Assembly (NCBI GenBank): GCA_035515515.1
Contig: DATJBC010000064.1
Location: 1-15,634, forward strand
Reading direction: 5' to 3'
DNA length: 15,634 nt
Source of the DNA: DATJBC01 sp035515515
GTDB lineage: Bacteria; Actinomycetota; Acidimicrobiia; Acidimicrobiales; UBA8190
The notes under the pieces are model-generated. The model ran no database searches and was not told the DNA's origin. It saw nothing but the letters and a program-made list of their open reading frames with translations. Position 1 is the stretch's first letter. Each line of letters opens with the position of its first letter. Made by a program: the position numbers and the translations under genes. Of the stretch, positions 1-6,687 are shown one piece after another.

Positions 1-174
1 TACGGCGGTGGCAACAGCCGCGGTTCGAACGGCTACGGCTCCTACGGCAACGGTGGGGGCGGTGGCGACGGCTACGGCTCTGACCACCGTGGCTACACCG
101 ACAGCTACCGCGGCCGTGGGGGCGGCGGCTACGGCTGGGGCGGTGGCGGCGGCTGGGGATCGCGGCGCTGGTAG
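1..174 (+). CDS. 3' end of a gene for a Gly/Tyr/Arg-rich low-complexity protein (5' truncated by window edge)
   Basis: Frame 1 is open from the first base to a TAG at 172-174, giving 57 residues with no start in the window. 27 of the 57 are Gly, with 7 Tyr, 6 Arg and 3 Trp, arranged as GYG, RGRGGGGYG and GGGGGWG runs and ending in SRRW. Such RGG/GYG-type tails are known from RNA-binding proteins, some DEAD-box helicases and single-stranded nucleic-acid-binding proteins, where they bind RNA and promote condensation. The acidic DDDxPF end of bacterial SSB is absent, so an SSB tail is unlikely. The catalytic or folded part lies upstream, outside the window, so the function cannot be assigned. 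That this frame is coding is supported by its coherent composition, by the stop just before a strong hairpin, and by the convergent hydrolase that follows. Confidence 0.65.
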   Translation, partial: YGGGNSRGSNGYGSYGNGGGGGDGYGSDHRGYTDSYRGRGGGGYGWGGGGGWGSRRW

Positions 175-214
175 GGACAGGAGCAGTCTTCGACTGACAA
201 CGCACCGACACTGA

Positions 215-272
215 CGACCGGGCAGCCGGCCGCAGGTTCCCCAGGGGGCCGTGCGGCCGGCTGTGGTCGTTT
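215..272 (+). terminator. Hairpin terminator between convergent genes
   Basis: A perfect 12-bp stem pairs cagccggccgca (223-234) with tgcggccggctg (252-263). It is extended outside a small internal loop by cgacc (215-219) pairing with ggtcg (265-269). TTT follows at 270-272. It lies 40 bp after the stop of the Gly-rich gene and before the 3' end of the convergent hydrolase, so it may stop transcription from both sides. The T-run is short, as is common in GC-rich genomes. Confidence 0.6.
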
Positions 273-298
273 GCGGGCCCGGTCGGGACGGCCGCCCG

Positions 299-1117
299 TC
301 AGTGCCGTGCGAAGAAGTCGATGAGGGCCCCCGCCACCGGCTCGGCGTGGGTGAAGAAGCCGAGGTGGCTCGCCCCCGGGATCTCCACGTACTGCGCCCC
401 CGGAATGGCGGCGGCGGCCGCACGCGCCTTGGCGGGCGGCGAGTCGATGTCGTACTCGAACGCCAGGACCAGGCACGGAACGGCGATGCGCGCCCAGGCC
501 GTGGTCCGCGTGGGATCGGTGGACCACGCCAGCGCCGCCTCGTACTGGCCCAGGCGCCCCGGGTTGGGCCATATCTCGAGGTCGGCGATGAGCTCGAGCC
601 ACCCGTCTATGACCGTGTCGTCCTGGAGGGCGTGATAGGGCAGGTATCGGATGGTCTCCAGGGCGTAGTACAGGCGCGGCAGCGCCACGCCCGAGGCGGC
701 CAGGTCGCGCTCGAGGGTGGTGATGGCCTTCTCCCAGGACGTCGGCCGGTTGGCGCTCCCCATGAGGGCGGCGCAGCGCACGCGGGCCGGGTGCTCGGCC
801 GCCAGCGTCTCGGCGATCCACCCGCCCAAGGAGTGCCCGGCCACGCGCACGGGGCCCGACAGCCCCAGGTGGTCCAGGAGCCCCAGCGCGTCGGCGGCCA
901 TCTGGCCCACGCTGTAGGGGGCGGGAGGCATCGAGCTGGGGGGCACCCCCCGGTTGTCGTAGGTGACGACCTGGTAGCCGGCGGCGGCCAGGGCCGGGGC
1001 CAGGCCGATGCCGAAGGCGGCGGCGGGCTGCCCGCACCCCGCCACGAGGAGGACCGGATCGCCCTCGCCCGTCACGTCGTAGGCCAGCGTGACGTCCTCG
1101 AGCTCGACCTCGGCCAC
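299..1117 (-). CDS. Alpha/beta-fold hydrolase
   Basis: A 272-residue cytoplasmic protein of the alpha/beta hydrolase superfamily. The nucleophile elbow GHSLGG places the catalytic Ser at residue 96. An oxyanion-strand region (PVLLVAGCG) lies near residue 21. The acid is probably Asp223 or Asp225 in FEYDIDSPP, and the His is His251 in GASHLG. All three triad members are therefore present and the length is normal. The usual DNRGxGRSD loop reads DNRGVPPSS. The GTG start is chosen because a strong Shine-Dalgarno stretch (aggaggg) lies just upstream and the family fold starts at once; the longer open frame upstream is a shadow of the PHP gene. The substrate cannot be told from sequence: esterase, lactonase or C-C hydrolase are all possible. 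It lies 97 bp downstream of the PHP gene on the same strand and may have its own promoter. Confidence 0.9.
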   Translation of the reverse strand: MAEVELEDVTLAYDVTGEGDPVLLVAGCGQPAAAFGIGLAPALAAAGYQVVTYDNRGVPPSSMPPAPYSVGQMAADALGLLDHLGLSGPVRVAGHSLGGWIAETLAAEHPARVRCAALMGSANRPTSWEKAITTLERDLAASGVALPRLYYALETIRYLPYHALQDDTVIDGWLELIADLEIWPNPGRLGQYEAALAWSTDPTRTTAWARIAVPCLVLAFEYDIDSPPAKARAAAAAIPGAQYVEIPGASHLGFFTHAEPVAGALIDFFARH

Positions 1118-1156
1118 GGTCCTCCCTCCTGCCCGCGGTGCGGCGCCCGGGCGGCG

Positions 1157-1162
1157 ATGGTA
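1157..1162 (-). promoter_or_regulatory. Candidate -10 element of the hydrolase gene
   Basis: The minus strand reads TACCAT, a TANNNT-type -10 box, in the 97-bp gap upstream of the hydrolase GTG. A start about 7 nt downstream would leave a leader of roughly 30 nt that includes the strong aggaggg ribosome site. No clear -35 is visible. The call rests only on the hexamer and its spacing. Confidence 0.3.
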
Positions 1163-1214
1163 GGCCCTCGGGGTGGCGCGCCGGCCCGGGGCCAGGTCCC
1201 TGCAGGCGGGCGCG

Positions 1215-2099
1215 TCAGGGACGGCCGGCCACCTCGGCGCGCCGCGCCGCCAACGCGTCGACGACCTCGTCGGGCACGCGCAGGTCGCCGCGGCCGGTGC
1301 CCGGCTCGAGTCCCGGCTTGAACGAGCCGTGGAAGTCCGACCCCCCCGTCCACACCAGGTCGTGGCGCTCGGCCATGCGGCGCAGGGCGCTGCGCTCGTC
1401 GGGCGCGTACGAGGCGTACAGGGCCTCGACGCCGTCGAGGCCCTCTTCGGCCAGGCCCGCCACCATGCGCTCGAGATGGGCGGGCCCCAGGCCGGTGGAC
1501 AGCGGGTGGGCGAGCACGGCCACCCCGCCCGAGGCGTGCGCCAGGCGGGCCACGTCCCCGGGGTCGAGACGGGCCTTGGGCACGTAGGCCGGGCGCCCGT
1601 CGGCCAGGAACCGGTCGAAGGCGTCGTCGACGTCGTGTGCCGCCCCCGCCTTGACCAGGGCCCGGGCGAAATGGGGCCGCCCCACCCCCGCTTCCTCGCC
1701 GGCCTCGGCCACCACGTCCTCGTAGCGCACACCGGTCCCCAGCTCCACCAGCCGCTCGGCCAGGGCCCGGTTGCGCTCGGCCCGGTCCTGGCGCAGGACG
1801 CGCAACTCGTCCTGCAGGGGGCCGGTCCCGGGGCCCACGAAGTAGACGAGCACGTGCACCGAGCCCGACAGCGGGGGGGCGCCGGGTGGCGGGGGCGGCT
1901 TGCGGCACGACACCTCGCAGCCCGCCACGAGCACCAGCCCCGCCCGGGCCGCCGCCTCGCCGGCCTCGGCGAGGCCGTCCAAGCTGTCGTGGTCGGTGAG
2001 GGCCAGCGCCTTGCAGCCCGCGGCGGCGGCCAGCTCCACGACGCGACCGGGGCGCTCGGAGCCGTCCGACACGCTGGAATGGGTGTGGAGGTCGATCAC
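1215..2099 (-). CDS. PHP-domain phosphoesterase (RNase AM / TrpH-like)
   Basis: A 294-residue PHP-family metal-dependent phosphoesterase. Metal-binding motifs appear in the family order: DLHTHS (His5, His7), SDG (Asp12), LTDHDSL (Asp36-His37-Asp38), GCEVS (Glu62), VHVL (His82), GRPHFARAL (His143), VLAHP (His198) and GSDFHG (Asp255, His257). This is the full set expected for a three-metal PHP site. Its length matches the E. coli YciV (RNase AM) group, which removes 5' nucleotides from RNA fragments and hydrolyses 3',5'-bisphosphonucleotides; that activity is inferred by family only. A Pro-rich insert (about 67-79) lies between Glu62 and His82. The GTG start is fixed by the DLHTHS motif at residue 3 and by a -10 element only 6 nt upstream. 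The gene diverges from purF. Confidence 0.9.
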   Translation of the reverse strand: MIDLHTHSSVSDGSERPGRVVELAAAAGCKALALTDHDSLDGLAEAGEAAARAGLVLVAGCEVSCRKPPPPPGAPPLSGSVHVLVYFVGPGTGPLQDELRVLRQDRAERNRALAERLVELGTGVRYEDVVAEAGEEAGVGRPHFARALVKAGAAHDVDDAFDRFLADGRPAYVPKARLDPGDVARLAHASGGVAVLAHPLSTGLGPAHLERMVAGLAEEGLDGVEALYASYAPDERSALRRMAERHDLVWTGGSDFHGSFKPGLEPGTGRGDLRVPDEVVDALAARRAEVAGRP

Positions 2100-2105
2100 C
2101 GCCCG

Positions 2106-2111
2106 AGGCTA
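2106..2111 (-). promoter_or_regulatory. -10 element for a leaderless PHP-gene transcript
   Basis: The minus strand reads TAGCCT, then 6 nt, then the GTG start of the PHP gene. The start codon would fall at about the transcription start, fitting a leaderless mRNA. No Shine-Dalgarno is visible in the gap, which agrees. Confidence 0.42.
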
Positions 2112-2177
2112 TCCGTGCGCCCCGTCGTGGCCGCCACCAGGGGGAATGGCGGAGCGGGGCACGCAGGCGTGGGAGGG

Positions 2178-2183
2178 TAGGCT
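2178..2183 (+). promoter_or_regulatory. purF: Candidate -10 element of the purF-purM-pyrE operon
   Basis: The plus strand reads TAGGCT in the PHP/purF divergent gap. A start near 2190 would give a leader of about 28 nt to the ATG at 2218 or about 73 nt to the GTG at 2263. No convincing -35, PurR-like box or purine riboswitch fold was recognised in the gap. Confidence 0.33.
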
Positions 2184-2262
2184 CGATGGCGCGGCGAGAG
2201 GATGTGCCGGCGGTGGGATGCGGTGCCCACGGCGGCGCAGTGAGGGACGCGATGAGGGCCCA

Positions 2263-3777
2263 GTGAAAGAAGCCTGCGGCGTCTTCGGCGTGTACGCGCC
2301 CGGCAAGGTCGTGGCCCAGCTCACCTTCGACGGGATGTACGCCCTCCAGCACCGGGGGCAGGAGTCCGCCGGCATGGCCGTGAGCGACGGTGAGACCGTG
2401 ACGGTGGTGCGGGAGATGGGCCTCGTCACCACGGTGTTCTCCGAGCGGACGCTGTCGTGCCTGCCCGGGCACCTGGCCATCGGCCACACCCGGTACTCGA
2501 CGACCGGCGCGTCGGAGTGGCGCAACGCCCAGCCCGTGTTCCGCCCCGTGGGCCGGGCCGGCTTCGCCCTGGGGCACAACGGCAACCTCACCAACACGGC
2601 CGCCCTGGCCGAGCAGGCCGGGATGCTGCCCGGGGTGGTGGCCTCCGACAGCGACCTGGTCGCCGAGCTCCTGGCCAGCTGCTTCCCGCCCGAGGAGCAC
2701 TGGGACGCCCCGGCGCACGCCGACGAGGAGGACGGCGGCCTCCTGGTGGCCGGCGGTGACGGGCAGGCTCCCCTCGAGGTCCTCGACGACTCCCTGGAGG
2801 ACGCCCTGCGGGCGGTGATCCCCCTCCTCGAGGGTGCCTTCTCCTTCGTCGTGCTCGACGCCGCCCACCTGGTGGGGGTGCGCGACCCGGCGGGGCTGCG
2901 GCCCCTGTGCCTCGGGCGCCTGGGCCCGGCCGAGGCCCCCGACGGCTGGGTGCTCGCCTCGGAGACGCCCGCCCTCGACATCGTGGGCGCCGACTTCGTG
3001 CGCGAGCTCGAGCCCGGCGAGATGGTCGTGGTGGACGCCAAGGGGGTGCGCTCCGAGCAGCTCTTCCCGCCGGCTCGCATCGACCCGCACCTGTGCATCT
3101 TCGAGTTCGTGTACTTCGCCCGCCCCGACAGCCGCCTGTACGGGCGGGAGGTGCACAGCGCCCGGCGCCGCATGGGGGAGCTCCTCGCCCTGCAGCAGCC
3201 GGTGGACGCCGACCTCGTCATGGGCGTGCCGGAGTCGGGCGTCCCCGCCGCCGAGGGCTACGCCGTGGCGAGCGGCATCCCCCACGGCCAGGGCCTGGTG
3301 AAGAACCGCTACATAGGCCGCACCTTCATCACCCCGGGCCAGGACGCCCGTGACGCCGGGGTGCGGCGCAAGCTCAACCCCCTGCGCGACAACATCGCCG
3401 GCAAGCGCATCGTCGTCGTGGACGACTCCATCGTGCGGGGGACGACCCAGCGCGCCGTGGTGCGCATGCTGCGCGAGGCGGGGGCCCGCCAGGTGCACCT
3501 GCGCATCTCCTCGCCCCCGCTGGCGTGGCCGTGCTTCTACGGCATCGACATCCCCCACCGCGACGAGCTCGTCGCCGCCCAGCACACCGTGGACGAGATC
3601 GCCGCCTTCTTGAACGTGGACTCGCTCGTGTACCTGTCGCTCGACAACCTGGTGGCCGCCATCGACACGCCCGGTGCCGGCTTCTGCACGGCCTGCCTCA
3701 CCGGCCGGTACCCGGTGCCCGTGCCCGTCGAGCTCGCCGCCGCGGCCCGGGCCGTGCCCGCCCCCAGCCCCGCCTGA
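2263..3777 (+). CDS. purF: Amidophosphoribosyltransferase (glutamine PRPP amidotransferase)
   Basis: PurF catalyses the first committed step of purine synthesis: PRPP plus glutamine to 5-phosphoribosylamine. The 504-residue protein has an N-terminal class II glutaminase domain with nucleophile Cys5 (EACGVFG), LQHRGQESAG (28-37), GHTRYSTTG and GHNGNL, then a phosphoribosyltransferase domain with PRPP loop VVVDDSIVRGTT (384-395). Cys278, Cys424, Cys475 and Cys478 match the four [4Fe-4S] ligands of the Bacillus subtilis type. Cys5 must be exposed by removal of a short propeptide. The GTG at 2263 has GAGGG 4 nt upstream, but an in-frame ATG at 2218 would add 15 residues of propeptide, and either is possible. 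An acidic, variable stretch (about 140-180) enlarges the glutaminase domain. purM starts 1 nt after the stop. Confidence 0.96.
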   Translation: MKEACGVFGVYAPGKVVAQLTFDGMYALQHRGQESAGMAVSDGETVTVVREMGLVTTVFSERTLSCLPGHLAIGHTRYSTTGASEWRNAQPVFRPVGRAGFALGHNGNLTNTAALAEQAGMLPGVVASDSDLVAELLASCFPPEEHWDAPAHADEEDGGLLVAGGDGQAPLEVLDDSLEDALRAVIPLLEGAFSFVVLDAAHLVGVRDPAGLRPLCLGRLGPAEAPDGWVLASETPALDIVGADFVRELEPGEMVVVDAKGVRSEQLFPPARIDPHLCIFEFVYFARPDSRLYGREVHSARRRMGELLALQQPVDADLVMGVPESGVPAAEGYAVASGIPHGQGLVKNRYIGRTFITPGQDARDAGVRRKLNPLRDNIAGKRIVVVDDSIVRGTTQRAVVRMLREAGARQVHLRISSPPLAWPCFYGIDIPHRDELVAAQHTVDEIAAFLNVDSLVYLSLDNLVAAIDTPGAGFCTACLTGRYPVPVPVELAAAARAVPAPSPA

Positions 3778-3778
3778 C

Positions 3779-4837
3779 GTGGCCGGGCGCCGTCGCGGGG
3801 CCACCTACGCCTCCGCCGGCGTGGACATCGCCGCGGGCGACGCCGCGGTGGACCGCATCCGCGACCAGGTGGCCTCCACCGCCCGCCCCGAGGTGCTGGG
3901 CGACATCGGCGGGTTCGGCGGCAGCTTCGCCCTCGACCCCGCCCGCTACCGCCAGCCGGTGCTCGTGTCGTCCACCGACGGCGTGGGCACCAAGTCGTAC
4001 GTGGCGGCCGACACCGGCCGCTACGACACGATCGGCATCGACCTCGTGGCCATGTGCGTGGACGACATCGTGTGCTCCGGCGCCGAGCCGCTGTTCCTCC
4101 TCGACTACGTGACCACCGCCAAGCTCGACCCCGGGCAGATGGAGCAGCTCGTGGCGGGGGTGGCGGCGGGCTGCCGCCAGGCGCGCTGCGCGCTGCTCGG
4201 CGGCGAGATGGCCGAGCACCCCGGCTCGCTCCCCCCCGGCGGCTTCGACCTGGCCGGGTTCACCGTGGGGGTGGTCGAGCGCGACGCCATGCTCTCCCCG
4301 GCGCGGGTGGCCCCCGGCGACGTGCTGGTGGGCCTGGTGTCGCCGGGGCTGCGCTGCAACGGCTACACGCTCGCCCGCCACGTGCTCCTGGAGCGGGCCG
4401 GGCTCCCCCTGGAGGGCCCCGCCTGGCCGGGGGCGGCCCACAGCCTGGCCGACGAGCTGCTGCGCCCCTCGGTGGTGTATGCCCCGGCGGTGCTGGGTGC
4501 GCTGGCGTCGGGCGTCGACGTGCACGCCGCCGCCCACATCACCGGGGGCGGCATCCCCGGCAACCTGGGGCGCGCCCTGCCCCCGGGCGCCGACGCCGTG
4601 GTCGACCGGGGCGCCTGGGAGGAGCCGGCCATCTTCTCCGAGATCCGCCGGCACGGCGACGTCGACGAGGACGAGATGGCCCGCGTCTTCAACCTGGGCG
4701 TGGGCATGGTGCTGGTGGTGGCCGCCTCCGACGCGGCGCGCTGTGTGGCCGCGCTCGACGCCGCGGGGTGCGCCGCGCAGCCCGTGGGCGCGGTGGTGGC
4801 CGGCAGCGGGCAGGTGCGGATGGAGGGCGGGCGGTGA
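3779..4837 (+). CDS. purM: Phosphoribosylformylglycinamidine cyclo-ligase (AIR synthetase)
   Basis: PurM closes the imidazole ring of AIR from FGAM using ATP, the fifth step of purine synthesis. The 352-residue protein has the family motifs in order: YASAGVDI (10-17), SSTDGVGTK (64-72), DLVAMCVDDI (88-97) with GAEPLFLLDY, GGEMAEHPG (141-149, where Thr is more usual than Met), HITGGGIPGNL (253-263) and FNLGVGM (304-310). The length is normal. The GTG start lies 1 nt after the purF stop and lacks a clear ribosome site, so translation is probably coupled to purF. The stop overlaps the pyrE start as GTGA. Confidence 0.96.
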   Translation: MAGRRRGATYASAGVDIAAGDAAVDRIRDQVASTARPEVLGDIGGFGGSFALDPARYRQPVLVSSTDGVGTKSYVAADTGRYDTIGIDLVAMCVDDIVCSGAEPLFLLDYVTTAKLDPGQMEQLVAGVAAGCRQARCALLGGEMAEHPGSLPPGGFDLAGFTVGVVERDAMLSPARVAPGDVLVGLVSPGLRCNGYTLARHVLLERAGLPLEGPAWPGAAHSLADELLRPSVVYAPAVLGALASGVDVHAAAHITGGGIPGNLGRALPPGADAVVDRGAWEEPAIFSEIRRHGDVDEDEMARVFNLGVGMVLVVAASDAARCVAALDAAGCAAQPVGAVVAGSGQVRMEGGR

Positions 4838-5382
4838 GCACCGAGGCGCTGCGCCGCCACGTGCTCGAGCACTCGGTGCAGCGCGGCGACTTCGTGTTGA
4901 AGTCCGGCCGGCGTTCGAGCTGGTTCATCGACTCCAAGCAGACGGTGTGCCGGCCCGACGGGATGCTGCTCGTGGCCGACGCCGTGCTGGCGGTCGTGCC
5001 CGACGAGGCCACCGCCATCGGCGGGCTCACCATGGGCGCCGACCCCGTGGCCTTCACCGCCGCCGCCGTGGCCGCCACCCGGGGCCGGTCCCTCAAGGCC
5101 TTCAGCGTGCGCAAGGAGGCCAAGGACCACGGCGGCGGCGGGCGCGTGGCCGGCGCCCTCGACCCGGGGGACAAGGTGGTGGTGACCGAGGACACCGTCA
5201 CCCGGGGCACCTCGCTGCTCGAGGCCGTGCGGGCCGTGCGCGCCGCGGGCGCCGAGGTCGTCCTGGCCGTGGCCGTCGTCGACCGCGGCGGGGCGGCGGG
5301 CCGGTTGCTGGGTGCCGAGGGCGTGGCCTTCCGGGCCATCCTGGGCGCGCCGGACCTCGGCTTCGACTTCGACGAGCCCTGA
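4834..5382 (+). CDS. pyrE: Orotate phosphoribosyltransferase
   Basis: PyrE joins orotate to PRPP to make OMP in pyrimidine synthesis. The 182-residue protein shows RGDFVLKSGRRSSWFID (17-33), matching the OPRT substrate-binding N-terminus. The flexible catalytic loop is RKEAKDHG (93-100), with Lys94, Lys97 and His99, and the PRPP loop is VVVTEDTVTRGTS (115-127). The length is in the usual range. The GTG start overlaps the purM stop by 4 bp and has GGAGG upstream, so it is co-translated with purM. A PRPP-consuming pyrimidine enzyme in a purine operon is a shared-substrate arrangement. A generic type-I phosphoribosyltransferase is the only serious alternative, and the loop with Lys-Lys-His argues against it. 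Confidence 0.88.
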   Translation: MSTEALRRHVLEHSVQRGDFVLKSGRRSSWFIDSKQTVCRPDGMLLVADAVLAVVPDEATAIGGLTMGADPVAFTAAAVAATRGRSLKAFSVRKEAKDHGGGGRVAGALDPGDKVVVTEDTVTRGTSLLEAVRAVRAAGAEVVLAVAVVDRGGAAGRLLGAEGVAFRAILGAPDLGFDFDEP

Positions 5383-5403
5383 CGCCCGGCGCGGGCGGGA
5401 ACG

Positions 5404-6687
5404 GTGACCACGACCCCGCGCGGCGCGTGGCGTGCCCGGGTGGCGGCGCTGGCCGCCGTGGGCCTGGCCGTGCGGGTCGCCTACGTGTGGGGCTACCGGC
5501 GCCACGCCCAGCCCACCGGCGACGCCTTCTACTTCCACTACCAGGCCAACCTGCTGGCGCAGGGCCACGGCTTCGTCGACCCCTACTCGCTGCTGTGGAG
5601 GTTCCAGGCCGTGCCGGGCGCCAGCCACCCTCCCCTGTGGACGCTCGTGCTGGCCGTGGCCCCCGCCGTGGGGGCGACGTCGTTCTTCGCCCAGCTGCTG
5701 TGGGGGTGTCTCCTGGGGGCCAGCGCCGTGGTGGCGGTGGCGCTGGCCGGCCGCGAGGTGGCCGGGTCCCGCGTGGGGCTCGTGGCCGCCGCGGTGACCG
5801 CCCTGTACCCGGTGTTCGTCGTGGACGACGGGTCGCTGTTGGCCGAGACGGTGGTCGTCGCGCTCGTGGCCCTCGTGGTGTGGTCCTGCTACCGGCTGTG
5901 GCACCGGCCCACGCCGGCCCGGGCCGCCGTCCTGGGCGTGCTGTGCGCCCTGTGCGCGCTGGCCCGCTCCGAGCTCGTGCTGCTGGTCCTGCTGCTGGCG
6001 GTGCCCGCCGGCCTGGCCGCCCGACGCCGCGGGGTGCGCCGGCGCCTGGCGCTGAGCGGCGCGGCCGTGCTGGGGGCGCTGGGCGTCTTCGCCCCGTGGT
6101 GGGCCTACACCGTGCCCCGCTTCTCCCACCCCGTCTTGCTGTCGGACCAGCTGGGGGTGACGCTGGCCACGGCCAACTGCGCCCCCACCTACGGCGGGCC
6201 GCTCATCGGGTACTGGGACGACACGTGCGAGACCGAGGTCCCCGTCCCCCCCGGCGGCGCGCTGGCCCGCGACAGCCAGCTGCGGCGCGTGGCCCTGCGC
6301 TACGCCGAGCACCACGCCGGCCGGGTGCCCGTGGTCATGGGGGCCCGGCTGGGCCGGGCCCTCGGGGTGTTCCGCCCCGCCCAGCAGATCGACCTGGAAT
6401 GGTCGGTGCTGGGCCGGCCCCGGCTGCCCGCCACCGTCGGGCTGTTCGCCTACTACGTGCTCCTGGGCCTGGCCGTGCTGGGCGTGGTCGACCTGCGGGC
6501 CCGGCACGTCCCCCTGGCCCCCTTCGGGGTGATCCTGCTCGAGGTCGTGGTGGTGGCGGCCGCCGTCTTCGGCCAGACCCGCTATCGCGACCCGCTGGAC
6601 GTGGCGCTCGTGGTCCTCGCCGCGGTGGGCTTCGAGCGCCTGTTCCTCCCCCGGGGCGCCCACGCCCTCACGCGACGAGGTCCCTGA
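5404..6687 (+). CDS. Polytopic GT-C-like glycosyltransferase (family 39 / ArnT-like)
   Basis: A 427-residue integral membrane protein with many hydrophobic segments (about 12-30, 78-100, 103-135, 145-160, 175-200, 215-235 and three near the C-terminus). The first outer loop holds an Asp (Asp40 in PTGDAFYFHYQA) and the ASHPPLW motif follows near residue 73. This layout is typical of lipid-phosphate-sugar-dependent GT-C glycosyltransferases (PMT/ArnT-like). The periplasmic loop has a Cys pair (NCAPTYGG and DTCETE) that could form a disulfide. It would transfer a polyprenyl-phosphate-linked sugar to a cell-envelope acceptor; donor and acceptor are unknown. It starts 21 nt after pyrE on the same strand, so it may be co-transcribed, although its role is unrelated. 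Its 3' end overlaps the convergent reductase gene by 20 bp. Confidence 0.7.
   Translation: MTTTPRGAWRARVAALAAVGLAVRVAYVWGYRRHAQPTGDAFYFHYQANLLAQGHGFVDPYSLLWRFQAVPGASHPPLWTLVLAVAPAVGATSFFAQLLWGCLLGASAVVAVALAGREVAGSRVGLVAAAVTALYPVFVVDDGSLLAETVVVALVALVVWSCYRLWHRPTPARAAVLGVLCALCALARSELVLLVLLLAVPAGLAARRRGVRRRLALSGAAVLGALGVFAPWWAYTVPRFSHPVLLSDQLGVTLATANCAPTYGGPLIGYWDDTCETEVPVPPGGALARDSQLRRVALRYAEHHAGRVPVVMGARLGRALGVFRPAQQIDLEWSVLGRPRLPATVGLFAYYVLLGLAVLGVVDLRARHVPLAPFGVILLEVVVVAAAVFGQTRYRDPLDVALVVLAAVGFERLFLPRGAHALTRRGP

Noticed and set aside
1118..1214. Terminator hairpin between the PHP gene and the hydrolase
   Set aside because: Only short, imperfect GC stems could be drawn, with no T-run; not better than chance in this composition.
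2100..2262. Purine riboswitch or PurR operator ahead of purF
   Set aside because: No conserved purine-aptamer core or PurBox pattern was visible in the gap.
1072..3804. 910-codon open frame on the minus strand across purF
   Set aside because: It is a shadow of purF and the PHP gene; the translation is rich in His, Gly and Arg with no family motif, and long antisense frames are expected at this GC content.
4363..6663. 766-codon minus-strand open frame across purM, pyrE and the glycosyltransferase
   Set aside because: The Gly/His/Gln-rich translation has no motif and covers three well-supported plus-strand genes.
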